Shown: positions 26,101 through 34,439 of the stretch, in pieces
How the letters are laid out: every line of letters starts with the position of its first letter
How positions within the stretch are numbered: position 1 is the first letter of the stretch
Source of the DNA: Branchiostoma floridae
Taxonomy: Eukaryota > Chordata > Leptocardii > Amphioxiformes > Branchiostomatidae
Length of the DNA: 61,008 nt
Assembly (NCBI RefSeq): GCF_000003815.2
Contig: NC_049997.1
Span: 7,124,612 to 7,185,619, forward strand
Direction of reading: 5' to 3'
Notes under the pieces: model-generated
What the model was told of the DNA's origin: nothing
What the model saw: the letters and a program-made list of their open reading frames with translations, nothing else
Databases searched by the model: none
Position numbers and translations under genes: made by a program

Positions 26101-28350
26101 TCAGCTTGGCACAAATTTCAACCAAGTCAGGTTTCAGGCAACTGGATATGACTTTCCAAAATCATATCCAGTTGCCTGAGTAACTGCTTTTTGACAAATA
26201 TGAACACAACTGTGGGCGCCAAAGACTTCCTGCAACCTATGATCCACCTCACTGGGTCACGTGTTCTATCTGCATAACGTGACGTCACGACAGCAGTCAT
26301 TGTTCATTCCTTGACAAAGACTGGTGCTGGTTAGTAAAAAAATTGGGTGAGTCCAATTTTGTGTGTGTTGGATTTTACAATTCAACTAGTTTAAGAATGA
26401 ACATAACGTTATATGCATTTCTTCATAGAAATTTGCATGATGTCTCTGTCTCGGCTGGCGTTGAGGGCGAAGACTCAAGGGATGTTGTCCACGTCTACTG
26501 ACTAGTGCAGGTACAATATTGAGTGACAACTTTGATGCGGCATACTTGGACACAGCGACTGCAGGGGGATGTTACTACTGCTAGGTCTGGGGTTGGTGCC
26601 ATTGCGACGTTCTACGTACCTCCTGCATGTTGCGCTTCTCAAGTTTCTATCAGCTAAGAAAATGTACATTCTCCTATTTCAATTCGTAATATCAATTATC
26701 ATTCCCAAGACTAAAAGAAATCCGTAATGAAAAATAGGAAAATTGATGTCCTGCAAAACATAAAGATTTGGATCGAAAGTTAAAGCCAGTTGAAGAGATA
26801 GATGTCCTCATTCGTGTTTTCAACGTAACGTTGTCGCGTTATTTTCTATTAGTGTATAATGTATATCATAAGTAGATACATGTGATGATGACTTTGCTTA
26901 ATTTGCGAGGAACTCGCGGAAATCACATGATCGATGTGCGTTGACCGGTAAAACCTTCCGGTTTGTTTGCTGCCCAAAACACCCCAGTTGCCAAGGACTA
27001 CAAACTGTCTCGTCTTGTATCCGCGACCTGCTTCTAAAGATCCCATTTTCTTTCGTATTTACTAAACCTGGTGCTTGAGAAATATGACTTTACTATCACT
27101 AAACAGTCAATTTCACTGTGATGATAATGAGAGTCAACTCCACATTACCAAGAGGGTGTTTCTTGCCTTTTGTTCTTGCCTTTTGGAAATCTTTGTAACA
27201 ATCTACCTGTGGTAACTAACCGTTTAGAACTACTTATAACATCTGCGTGACGTTCAAAATATTTTCTACAGTATTCATGATGATAGAAACATTTCTAGCA
27301 TCAAATACATTATTTCTGTTAGTTTCTTGAAACTGTTCCTACCAGATTCATCATTTGCGATCACATGTAGGAACATTAACTCAGAATTGACTCTAAAACT
27401 GCAGTGAGTTATCACCATTAAACGGAACGACAGTAACTTCTTCAGTCATCTGTGCCAAGCAGATGTTTTAAACACTTTAACTTCAGTATCAAAATGTGGA
27501 CTCCAGCAATATCCTACTGTGTAATTTGACGATCGGATGTGTCTTATTTATTAACCCTTCCCTGTAACTAAGCCACTGGGTATATTTACCACAAACAACA
27601 GGTTGTAGACACGCTCAAATACAGGTTGACACATGGAACCGTAATCGTTACTACAGGAAGTATATAGAAGTACTGTAATAATTGTATCTTCTTGTTTCAG
27701 TAGTACGGATAAGTTTTCCTCTTCCTCATTTCGATCAGGATAAAAGAGAAATAAGATTTTCAATTTGTAAGGTATAGATAAGTTAAGGCCGAATGAGCAC
27801 CTTTTTTTTTGTACACAACGTTATATGTTCACTGGATAAAGTACACTGTCAGCTCACAACAAAAGAAATTAAAGTTTAAGGATACAGTTCATGTATACCA
27901 CTAGTCAGTCTAGCTAGCACAAGCACTACAGTTAGTAAATGAATTCGGCTTCTCCTCGCTTCTCTCGATCTGTGATGGTTGAAATGTAAGAACAGATTCA
28001 CCAAAAAGTAGTTACTCAAGCAACTGGATATGGTTTTGATCCAGTTGCTTGAGTAACTACTTTTTGGTGTATCTTATTACCTGGATGTCTAACTTACATC
28101 GACGTAAGAACAGATTTTGTCGGAAAATGTAAGGACACATTTCAGCAAAGGTCTGTCTGTAAATCAGTCAGGTGATGCAGGTAAATTTTGAACCCACCTG
28201 GTGGCGATAGTTTCCCCAGCCGGTGGAACCTGCGATCAGCACCGCCCAGTTCACGCCAGGCTCCGGTTCGGCTACGGGGATCGCCTCCTCAAAATCCGCA
28301 GGGAAGCCAAAAGCGGCCCCAAAAAGGGCTAACACCACGATACTGCGCAT
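6104..28350 (-). CDS. LGMN: Legumain (asparaginyl endopeptidase, C13 cysteine protease), complete, 13 coding exons
   Basis: Exons in transcript order: 28350-28198, 25378-25281, 24807-24726, 24036-23951, 23491-23350, 22632-22563, 18357-18239, 17564-17475, 17099-17016, 14078-13962, 12777-12610, 11264-11197, 6134-6104. All are GT-AG, phases agree, and they sum to 1308 nt (435 aa plus stop); human legumain is 433 aa. It begins with a signal peptide ([16 protein letters not shown]), so it should enter the secretory/lysosomal route. The triad is intact: Asn47 in GNYRHQ, His153 in YYTDHG, Cys195 in ESCESGSM (vertebrates have EACESGSM). Further blocks are GVPKDYT, SSYACY and YSVNWMED. The C-terminal prodomain keeps its cysteines and ends AAMDSVC. 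Family function: cleavage after Asn (and Asp) in lysosomes, with acid autoactivation. Introns 6 and 12 each host a GPCR gene. Partial copies of exons 2, 5, 9 and 10 lie in the introns. The 31-nt last exon is the least certain. Confidence 0.93.
6519..7250 (-). mobile_element. CR1-like non-LTR retrotransposon 3' end (relic)
   Basis: The minus-strand frame covering about 7250-6637 encodes a basic region followed by [20 protein letters not shown] and a CQFC...[10 protein letters not shown] zinc-binding block, typical of the C-terminus of CR1/L2-like reverse-transcriptase ORFs. The 3' end finishes with the complement of aatgaatgaaagacctttattgt at 6519, the usual short tail of these elements. The RT core is missing. 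It lies in legumain intron 12. Confidence 0.75.
7251..7640 (-). mobile_element. Second CR1-like 3' end, head-to-tail with the first
   Basis: The minus-strand frame 7623-7378 encodes [15 protein letters not shown] and [12 protein letters not shown]...[11 protein letters not shown], homologous to the end of the neighbouring relic ([10 protein letters not shown]...[10 protein letters not shown]). Its tail (aatgaatgaagacctttattgcac) lies at 7256. It is 5'-truncated, as is usual for non-LTR insertions. Confidence 0.75.
8640..8806 (-). mobile_element. tRNA-derived SINE fragment
   Basis: Read on the minus strand, it holds a tRNA-like stretch (agtggatagcggccttgcct) and a B-box-like GGTTTGAATGCC. It lies just 3' of GPCR gene 1 and may be part of its 3' UTR. 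Confidence 0.45.
8847..10226 (-). CDS. Rhodopsin-class GPCR (MECA-like), intronless, nested in legumain intron 12
   Basis: Single-exon 459-aa receptor. The start ATG at 10226 opens MAGNSTETL with an N-glycosylation sequon and no signal peptide. Seven hydrophobic segments are visible: TM1 near residues 58-80 ([13 protein letters not shown]), TM3 ending in DRY at 145-147 (LSVDRYVSV), ECL2 with GWNC...C, TM6 FVSWLPF and TM7 [13 protein letters not shown], then a CC pair and a serine-rich tail. The GWNC loop and the absence of a TM3 disulphide cysteine are typical of the melanocortin/EDG/cannabinoid/adenosine branch. Ligand unknown. It is a clear paralogue of the receptor at 19926-21596 (shared YYxIxN, GRQA, GWNC and YIIL blocks). 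Oddity: TM2 reads [10 protein letters not shown], so the near-universal Asp2.50 is Gly98. Same strand as the host gene. An intronless ORF can reflect retroposition, but the MECA branch often lacks introns. Confidence 0.9.
   Translation of the reverse strand: MAGNSTETLIEEGSSMSLFQCIILLSYNLTGDGVLAKSLAGCKDVGSEALGGPALRTATILFGLVIIVPNMLIALGIIRGHALHKPMYYLIGNIAVVGALAGTVCLSVPLLLHSDGAQSPIQALYTTLFFTLYLSLIGITLLSVDRYVSVHYSLFYNTTITGRQAAAGVVTAWLVSGLLCYSVLLGWNCENLDIRADRCIGQLDGNYIILLTAIIIIVMLIVVYTNVSIYLNIRRRLQALENGQLGANVDAQHISSAQRKAVALWIVVVIFFVSWLPFLVQIIRFLNTFYLTTMEQRLATGSLAGWGVAIVFCYIFALANPIVYAFRLPALRNEVRRQLGACWSSVKRCCVRSQVAPSENFIAPRQIVVASNFNSAPVGVFTVPTRNAAASGRVDPGVQVISVGSEASRDPSCNNVETDKLFVTRRTYYDALKPAQSNHSSKSATEDLPMVAIDLIMTS
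10500..11178 (+). mobile_element. CR1-like retrotransposon 3' end on plus strand (relic)
   Basis: Plus-strand frames around 10830-11060 give [16 protein letters not shown], then [15 protein letters not shown] and [11 protein letters not shown], matching the relics at 6519-7640. It ends with gtacaataaaggtcttccattcatt at about 11150-11174. A segment complementary to the start of the 14447 repeat family lies inside at 10780-10816. Confidence 0.65.
11275..11700 (-). mobile_element. CR1-like retrotransposon 3' fragment (relic)
   Basis: The minus-strand frame 11674-11390 contains [20 protein letters not shown], the C-x-x-E-x-H-F zinc-block signature of this family, with the tail complement caagctttattgacac at 11280. 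It lies between legumain exons 11 and 12. Confidence 0.6.
11720..12330. other. Legumain intron 11: poly-G tract and mariner-like fragment
   Basis: A run of about 22 G lies at 11727-11748, and C/G runs recur in inverted orientation near 11870. From about 11898, gggtgagtcaaaaagtaatgg resembles a mariner-type terminal sequence. It is followed at 11991 by a short open frame ([20 protein letters not shown], then a stop) that could be a transposase N-terminus. Mariner assignment is tentative. Confidence 0.35.
13530..13980. repeat. ~160-bp tandem repeat overlapping the end of legumain exon 10
   Basis: Blocks beginning acaggtttgac(t/g)gt and running through cttgtattatttta into an exon-like gagttcg(t/c)cctta start at 13601, 13757 and 13926. 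The last is the real exon 10 donor side (exon end 13962). The two extra copies keep 18 nt of exon-like sequence and a GT donor. Confidence 0.8.
14447..16620. repeat. Two tandem copies of a ~1.05-kb element with CA-rich microsatellite tail
   Basis: ctagagttcggcgacctcat starts at about 14447 and again at 15492, and the two copies stay colinear for about 1 kb. Each ends in a (CAGACA)n-type tract (15430-15480; 16495-16560). The second copy finishes with paired acctccatgaa / ttcatggaggt motifs near 16565-16620. Each copy has two internal subunits starting cctcattaattatgcaaat. It lies in legumain intron 9. Open frames inside show no domain. Confidence 0.85.
16635..17060. repeat. 62-bp x 7 minisatellite carrying the exon 9 end and its splice donor
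   Basis: The unit cacgttacttaccgggacct...gactgacgggtagttgtga repeats every 62 bp seven times. The rightmost unit is the real 3' part of legumain exon 9 (exon end 17016). On the minus strand every unit reads part-exon, then CCG|gtaagtaac, so seven near-identical donors are in series. Copies differ at only a few positions. Confidence 0.95.
19180..19925 (+). promoter_or_regulatory. 5' flank and probable 5' UTR of GPCR gene 2
   Basis: Gene-free stretch of about 750 bp inside legumain intron 6, upstream of the receptor ATG at 19926 and relatively GC-rich from 19400. No TATA box or other element stood out. Minus-strand frames at 19411-19626 and 19708-19980 have no recognisable domain. Confidence 0.3.
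19926..21596 (+). CDS. Rhodopsin-class GPCR (MECA-like) with repeat-bearing third intracellular loop, nested antisense in legumain intron 6
   Basis: Intronless, 556 aa from the ATG at 19926 ([11 protein letters not shown], two sequons; a GTG five codons earlier is not a credible eukaryotic start). TM1-TM5 are clear: NLAVADLV in TM2 (Asp2.50 present), LSIDRYVSI at TM3, GWNC in ECL2, [20 protein letters not shown] in TM5. The third intracellular loop is enlarged to about 150 residues by four 35-aa repeats (about 20662-21060), each with an RRxxS site, SSS and PGPSKR. TM6 reads FVSWLLFF, without the usual proline, and TM7 reads NPIVH, where NPxxY is expected (His454, codon CAC at 21285). Paralogous to the 8847-10226 gene. 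Ligand unknown, and altered activation is possible. Opposite strand to the host gene. Confidence 0.9.
   Translation: METNASNATIYSSVAEETILDPLDCYYLWLERNLTYDEANERCSVYGRNPLSGTEVNKVCMGLLGSLVVLSNFIVLLGILGTKQLRKALYYYIANLAVADLVGAVICLYVASRPDTSSLWERLSVRTFVAQAMVLSTSALTLLSIDRYVSIIHPVVYHNKVSGRQACVVILTSWIVILLVTLSPLMGWNCLEKDYAFSARCASYLTLDYIILVVTISLLLVCVTLWANIHIYRAIKRLLNRNPGGQRLAASRRDMSASAVDNGPQPGPSKRLDNPSTLGGPRATELRREESSSTLDDEPQPWPSKRPHNPSAIGGTRAAGLRRDASSSTLDDDPRPGPSKRPDNPSALGGPREIGLRRNASSSAVGTDPRPGPSNRSDVPPSPRPPPNNQHKIQKTIAVTTVVFIAFVSWLLFFVFVGAHRICEAYRSTCAVRGIAQWAVLIAFLNSLVNPIVHGLRVPALKIAVLAKFNTVREAFLAVLRRNRVDTVNQDGQDDDRGPTSVIRSSRHAGHRVEVSVEIRTPTPNREDGRKTQRSADGQHLRVPGRPRTLALPVVD
20662..21060 (+). repeat. 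105-bp x 4 in-frame coding repeat in GPCR loop
   Basis: The motif ccgtccaa(a/c)(c)g recurs at 20727, 20832, 20937 and 21042, exactly 105 bp apart (35 codons). All copies remain open in the receptor frame. Confidence 0.95.
21775..22035. repeat. ~138-bp tandem duplication in the GPCR 2 3' flank
   Basis: Two units starting accggtgccataagataat at 21790 and about 21914 share gcyggccaat...caaagggagtc...gggc and atatagtag...gaggctgtgatgt. They are probably in the receptor 3' UTR. A lone end of the family at 30214-30979 lies at about 22484-22535. Confidence 0.75.
23045..23265 (-). pseudogene. Two partial copies of legumain exon 5 (3' ends with donors) and a (CAA)n tract
   Basis: On the minus strand, 23263-23189 and about 23110-23056 repeat the last 75 and about 55 nt of exon 5 (encoding [14 protein letters not shown] and FNK), each followed by a gtaa donor as in the real exon at 23491-23350. 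Differences are few (one Lys codon reads Asn in the first). Both lack the exon 5' half. A (CAA)n run of about 57 bp separates them. Confidence 0.88.
24087..24158. repeat. Foldback repeat in legumain intron 3
   Basis: The left arm atgttacaatgttaagact and the right arm agtcttaaaattgtaacat are imperfect inverted copies of about 31 nt around a short loop. A related half lies at about 12300-12380 in intron 11, so this is a dispersed family. Confidence 0.6.
25683..25790 (-). pseudogene. Partial copy of legumain exon 2 5' edge with acceptor
   Basis: 25713-25740 repeats the first part of exon 2 (minus-strand GCC GAC GTG TGC CAC GCC TAC) and its cag acceptor, and continues into the same intronic sequence as the real copy at 25362-25420. 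The adjoining 25630-25712 is itself repeated at 26194-26262. Confidence 0.8.
26020..26200. repeat. Inverted-repeat element, ctcaagcaactggata family
   Basis: gcagttactcaagcaactgg near 26050 is inverted as ccagttgcctgagtaactgc near 26172, with a further half copy between. It is flanked by tagacatccaggtaa. Relatives lie at 27999-28069 and 31285-31410. Confidence 0.65.
27999..28069. repeat. Perfect 31-bp hairpin
   Basis: 27999-28029 (caccaaaaagtagttactca...) is exactly complementary to 28039-28069, with a 9-nt loop. It is followed by tattacctggatgtctaac, the flank seen in the related elements at 26020 and 31400. Confidence 0.9.
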
Positions 28351-30210
28351 GGCGAAGGTTTTGGTGTTGCAGGACAGATGTAAAAGTACGTCTGATACAA
28401 AACGGTGGAAGGAAAAGTCGAACTTTGGACCAATGCAGAAGTCACGAGTTGCGCAGGTGGTCCGGGTGGGACGATAGGGTCACACCAGGGCATGTTTGTC
28501 ATATTATGTCACACTGTAAACATACCTAGAAGGCAAAATAAAAGCATTACTGTATCGTTAGTGGTTCTCTTTTCTTTTCTTTTGTGTTGTAAAGACACGT
28601 TGGCATGATCTTGAAAGTGTCTCATCCTGTGATATGTAGTCTGTAAGTGTAAGGCAAACTCCTGTGTAGGGGGCTGTAACGCGATATGATCAGACTAAGT
28701 GATAAACTCATTTGGGGAATTCATTTGTTTTTTACTTGCCTTTCGCAACCTACTACTTGAAGAAAAAAAAAACCGGCATTATACGTTAGTTTGAGGATAC
28801 GTCGAGCTTTAATATCATTGTGTAGAATTTATCATGTATCAAAGTTACATCCTTTGTCAAATTTCATGTGGGAGGCAGATAAATGGATATTTGCCCGTTT
28901 AAACAGAATAAACGTTGACACACTATTTCTAACATCTAAACTAAAGCTATCGAGCAAGGAGCTTTTATCGTGATAACAGCTATCGAGCTAGTCTCTACCA
29001 GACTCCTATAGGTCTACTCGAAGACATCTAGGCGATACAGCTCGTCCTTGAAATGCTAGAGGTCGCTTTTGAACAGCAAGTTCACACGTTGGTGAGCGAG
29101 TGTCAACGGACTAGAAAACTATTTAATCAAAATCTAATTTTCAATCATTTTCTTTCATTCTGATCATCAAACATATTAGACCCAAACTAGAAGATAGAAA
29201 ATCGTCAAATTTTCTTGAGTGTGTTCACCTCTCCTGGCGAAAGCAATGGTATAGTCCTCATCTCTGGAAGTCCCCGGATGTTGGGGTTTGCAGCGGTACT
29301 TTCCAATTAGAGCACCAGTTGCAAGACGGAGGTGACAAATCTCTGCCGAAAATACACATTTTTCTCCTAAATTTTTCGTTTTCTCCGAGGAATTCTCCGC
29401 AGATATAGTTCAAGGTATGCTGTTTGACTTGTGTACTAAAAGTTTACGCTGGAACCGTATTTTGTGGCGCATCTAGATGATATTTTTCGAGAGATAACGT
29501 TATTCTGTCGGTACATATGGCTTTTGCGAGGGTACGCATGGGGGTAACGAATATTCTGTATCACTGACAAATTTTCTGTTGGCATATAGTATTGAAATGG
29601 TGGTATTAACAATCTTTATTTAGTATTTGATGTAAAAAATATCAAAGAGAAAACCTGTGTATTAATGTATCTTAATGTAATTATTTTTATTGAGTTGTAC
29701 ATTTTAACCCCATATGGAACCTCCAAAAATTTTGAAATCTAAAATATGGCAATATTTCTTAAAAAAACAGTATTGTAAGAAGAGAAACAGCAGGACAGGT
29801 GTGAACTTTTGATTATGTGTTTACGTGGCCAGGTAACGTTGACATATGATATACATTTTTAGGCATGATGTCATTTGTGTCAAGGAGCTTTTAATATCAA
29901 CCCTTGTTTGTGTCAGTCGTAGATGTAATAATGATATGATTTACTCACTTCAATTTACAGTAGTTCCTCTTCCCCATTCCTCAAAACAAGTCAACTAAGA
30001 ATTTGACACTTATTCCATATAATGCCCGTTCACCTTTATCTGACCCAATCCAGCTAAAGTGATCAATTTGATGTAGAAAATGCACCATTCACTCAGTCAT
30101 GTCTGAACATGATTTCCTGTATGTCTGACAGTGTATACATGAATCATAGGTGTGTGGTGCCAAGCTGTGATGATAAGATATGGCATTTTGGATTGATGAA
30201 ATCCTAAAAT
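28351..30210. other. Legumain upstream region, no gene seen
   Basis: The legumain promoter should lie just above 28350 (minus-strand transcription), but no TATA or initiator can be fixed by eye. The rest is AT-rich with short non-homologous frames only. Confidence 0.4.
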
Positions 30211-30213
30211 ATG

Positions 30214-30463
30214 TAACGCTAGTTACGCTACAAATGTAGTTCACCTTTATCCACAGGGTAACCTTTATAATCCACTTCGTTTAAAAACTTGGCCATGTTT
30301 GGGATTGTCAAGTTGACGACTTAAAATTGCCATATTTGAAAAGAACTAGAAAGACTTGCAATTTTACACCACCGTCCATTACTTGTTTTACCTAAATGCC
30401 TTGTTTGTTGTACGTACCACGGATATAGGTTACCCCGTAAGGAATAAAGGTGAACTAGCGTTA
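30214..30463. mobile_element. MITE with taacgctagtt...cacctttatcc inverted ends
   Basis: The left end contains gttcacctttatccacaggg and the right end ggaataaaggtgaactagcg followed by tta, an inverted pair with about 250 bp total length and no coding capacity. Confidence 0.7.
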
Positions 30464-30742
30464 GCTATTTTGCAAGACTACCTTAATGTCAGATAACAGT
30501 TAGCCTCCTCAGATTTGCGCCATTTGTGATTTTTCATTGGTTTGTTTTGATACCTTTTATCTGGCTATAGGACACTTATCTTGTGTAGACAATCTGTCAA
30601 CGGTAATCGCTTCCAGATGGGCCTTTGGCAGAGAAACTGGTAACAAAGTGTAAGGAAACCTGTAGGTTCAAAACAAAGTAAGTGTTGATGCAAAGCAAAG
30701 ACATTGAGCTGAGTTGAGCAGAACTTATTAAGTCATGAAATG

Positions 30743-30979
30743 TAACGCTGGTTCACCTTTATCCGAGGGTGACCTTTATCCCTTGTTTGTAAAAAAAAAA
30801 GGAATTTAGGGTTATGAAGTCGACGGACAGTGGTTTCAAATTGAAATTGAAATTTGAAAAAGCATTTTGAAAATATTGCAATTTTGAAACCACAGTCTGC
30901 AGACCCAATACTCCTAAATGTGCTGTTTTCAAAGACAACGGATAAAGGTCACCCAGCGGATAAAGGTGAACTAGGGTTA
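30743..30979. mobile_element. Second MITE of the same family
   Basis: Left taacgctggttcaccttta, right taaaggtgaactagggtta, with an inner inverted pair cgagggtgacctttatcc / ggataaaggtcacccagc. Length is about 237 bp, and it shares its ends with the copy at 30214-30463. Confidence 0.8.
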
Positions 30980-32269
30980 TAGTGTTACAGTCAAACCTGC
31001 CCAAGAAGATCACTTGTGCAATGGAATAATGAAATATGGCATATGTGGACAGGTGGTCACTATAGACAGGTTTCTTAATCATAAGTTAATGGGAAAAATT
31101 ATCGACAATTCTCACGTTATTGGGCAGGTGGTTGTCAGGAAGTGGTGGTCATTGTAACAGTTAAGTGGTTTTGAATGTAAAAAAAATTGACTTGCTAGTA
31201 ATGAATAGTAAAAATAAGCTGGCTTGTTATGGTAATTCTAGAAACAAGGTGGCAAACTATAAGTATAAGTATAAATGCATTTGCTTCAAAGTTGGATACC
31301 AAAAGTTACCTACTAGGAAGCAACTGGATTTTGTAGATGTTCATCCACTAACAACAGCTTTATCCAGTTACCATAATAGATATATATCTTCTTACCTGGA
31401 TGTCTAACCCTCATCAATGCACTTGCATTGAAATAACCTGTAGAACACTTAATACTATACCTGCGTATTGTTTGCATAATACAGGTAAACCTACTTAACA
31501 GAAAGAAGCACCTGGTACGCCATAGAACTAAATAAACATTCGGACACGGAAGGCTGAATCAGCCTTATAGCTTTAATGGATTGTGAACTAAAGAATGATA
31601 CCGGATACTGTACAATATAAAGGTTGAGGCCCTTTCTTTGTGTCTTTTCAAAGTCGTGTAATACTCAGTCTGTTTATAGGAGTGCCCGCATTTCCTGTGC
31701 GTATGTGGTATTGTACGTAAAAAGGAAAGGCAGGTATGAGGAAGTCTACATACAATGGCTGGATGATTTTGAAGCATTTCTCCTGAGTCAGGCTATGGAC
31801 ACTGTAGGCTTAGTTTACACAGATAAAACGTAAGCGACACTCCTATTGCTGTGAAATTATAGTAAAGACATTATCTTCAGACATGCGGGTAGACCACAAA
31901 GTGTTATGTGACACTCCCTTTACCTCTAATGCTATGTATCCGATATTGCTACTAATAGTACCGGTACTAGTAGTACTATATACATGTATGATAGTGCTTT
32001 AACTGCTTTTCTATGGATGAATTCTTCTACGGATAATTTCATCAGGCTAGTAAATGATTGGATAATCATCATCATCATATTGAATAATAAGGTTCTAAAA
32101 CCTCTCTTTATTGCCCTGAAGAAGGTGACAGACAGCTACCAGAAGATGTCTGCGGTGTCATAAATATCTTGGTTGGAATGAAAGAATTGTTGTTATCCAG
32201 TACGTGGTCTTAAATCTTCTTCATTGCTATTCAATTCTTATCCAGCACCATCCATCTAGAGGCCCTGTA

Positions 32270-32660
32270 CATGTAGTGTTCTCACCAGGATTTTTCCCAG
32301 CATCTATAGGCAGGGCTCGAAATTCGTTTTTGGGAATAGGTACACTGGTGCACCCAGCTTAAAAAATTGGGTGCACCAAAAAATTGTTCATCAAAGCCAC
32401 GATTGTTAAATCTTTAGCCCCATTGAAACACTATTTCCTGCATTTTGAGACCCAAGTATAGGGAAATATAGCTAACTTTATTTTACCTTTGTTACAAAAC
32501 TAAAAAGTCCCCCTTTTTGGTTGAAACACAGCATATGGGCTGAAATCACAGCATAGGGGCCAAAATCACAGCATAGGGGATCCAAATTATAGCATAGCCG
32601 ATGATAGCGCCCCCCTATGCTGAAAACTGAAAAGGCCTGGTGAGAACCACTGTATTACTG
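32270..32660. mobile_element. Inverted-repeat element with gttctcaccagg ends
   Basis: gttctcaccagg at about 32278 is inverted as cctggtgagaac at about 32637. A cagggctcgaaatt motif near 32312 resembles the hAT-like ends at 38987. The interior has several gcataggggx repeats. Confidence 0.55.
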
Positions 32661-33104
32661 ACCTGACATCTGTTTTATGTCAGGTTAGGTTCAGGTCCAG
32701 GCAGCCATATGGATGTCATCACAGTAGGTGTTACAGTGTCAATTACTCCATTCTGTAAAGCCCTCTCAGTCACACCTATTAGCCTATATCAGATCATGTC
32801 TGGCTGTGTAAACTCCTTCCTCTGATAGGTCAAAATTGGCTGTTAGTGAAATGTTTGTTGGAAAACCCTTAATTCCTGTTCTTTAGAATGACTTCACTTC
32901 CGTGCCAAGAATATTAGACTATTATTTTTACATAGATGCAAGGTGTTCACTGGAGTTTGTCTCATCACAAACCTTGGCATCATTTGAGGAATTATAAAGC
33001 CAAAATTTGATTATTTCTTAACAATAATATTATTTTTGTCTTAATTGATTTTTAGATTCTAGTCTTGTATATTGTGGGTTTGAATCTTGAATTGCTAAAT
33101 GTGA

Positions 33105-33286
33105 TTAATTATTCACTATTTCGTATTAGCTGAAGATTTCCAAAATTTAAGTGAACATATCTTGTTAATTATTCACTATTTCGTATTAGCTGAAGATTTC
33201 CAAAATTTAAGTGAACATATCTTGTTAATTATTCACTATTTCGTATTAGCTGAAGATTTCCAAAATTTAAGTGAACATATCTTGTT
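33105..33286. repeat. Perfect 60-bp tandem repeat, three copies
   Basis: Three adjacent identical 60-bp units (starting ttaattattcactatttcg) run without a mismatch. The period keeps an open frame (33162-33485), but the peptide has no known domain. Confidence 0.95.
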
Positions 33287-33689
33287 TCTGCATGTTGAAG
33301 ACAGTGGTAATGTCCTGTTGATCTTTCCAAAGGTTGTAATAGTTACGTCCAAATGTCACGGCCAAACACCCCGCTGCATTGAAATATTTCCTTTAACGAT
33401 GTTGCCATTCCTTGTGCCAAGAGTTATTGATTTTAGTTTTCCCATAGATGTGATAATCCCTGATGTTATCACCAGTATATGCTGAATACCAGTGAGGCCA
33501 ATGTGTTCAGGGCCAGAAAAACAGTGATGAAAAAGTCTGACGTTATTATGCTGTCGCTGAAAATGTTGGGAATAAATCTTTCGTTGAGTCAGAAATTAGA
33601 TACAAATTGTATCCGACTCAACTGAAGATTTGTCTTTATAATCGTACAATATTATATCTCTATGCTGTATTATTCATATTTTTATTGTA

Positions 33690-34050
33690 ATCCTTGAAAT
33701 TTGCAGTTTTACGTGAAAAATAAATGATGTACAAGGCGAAATGCAAATTGTACGGTTTTATGTGAAAACTACATAGCAAAATGCAAATTTTATGGGAAAT
33801 TTTACAATTGTTGCTGGCGACGCATTTCTTTTGGGCATTAGGATATGGCGCCCTACAGGCTACAGGATGGTAAATGTATGTTTATAGGTAGCAAAATGCA
33901 AATTTTAGGTAGCAAAATGCAAATTTTATAGTTTTATGTGAAAAATACATGTCAAAATGTAAATTTTGCAGTTGTTGCAGGAGACACATTTCTCTTGGGC
34001 ATTAAGATATGGCGCCCTACAGGCTACAGGGTGGTTAATGTACATTTGTA
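33690..34050. repeat. ~180-bp tandem duplication
   Basis: Two units share gcaaaatgcaaatttta, acgcatttcttttgggcatt / acacatttctcttgggcatt and atggcgccctacaggctaca. Confidence 0.8.
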
Positions 34051-34076
34051 TTTTTTGTAGATAGCTAGAGACTAGA

Positions 34077-34393
34077 TAGCCTCCATAGCAGGCCAACGAT
34101 TAGGGGCAAATTTCCTGCCTCCAGTGGACCGCTTATAAACTACATACACCTCCGCTGGACAGTGCACTGTTGCGCCTACGTGTGTGTGCAGCCTAATTTG
34201 TAAAATGCTTGCCACGGACATGTGAATTATTCCTAATGAAAGGATTTTCTAATCTCCTCTCGCTTTGTGGTTCCGAAATCATGCGGGGCCAGTAATCAGC
34301 AATCAGCGACCCAATACAAAAAGAAATGGCTAGCAACAGTGTATTATGAGCCAAAAAAAAGGCCCAGAGAACCTGCTATGGAGGCTAGAGACT
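34077..34393. mobile_element. MITE with agcctccatagcagg ends
   Basis: agcctccatagcagg at 34078-34092 is inverted as cctgctatggaggct at about 34373-34387. The segment is about 310 bp and non-coding; an agagact string lies next to both ends. Confidence 0.7.
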
Positions 34394-34439
34394 GAGGTGT
34401 GAGTGTGAGTATGTTGTATCCAACTTTCGTCAGTATCTA

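Noticed and set aside
30759-31082. 107-codon minus-strand frame
   Set aside because: It lies mostly within a MITE, with no homology and low-complexity content.
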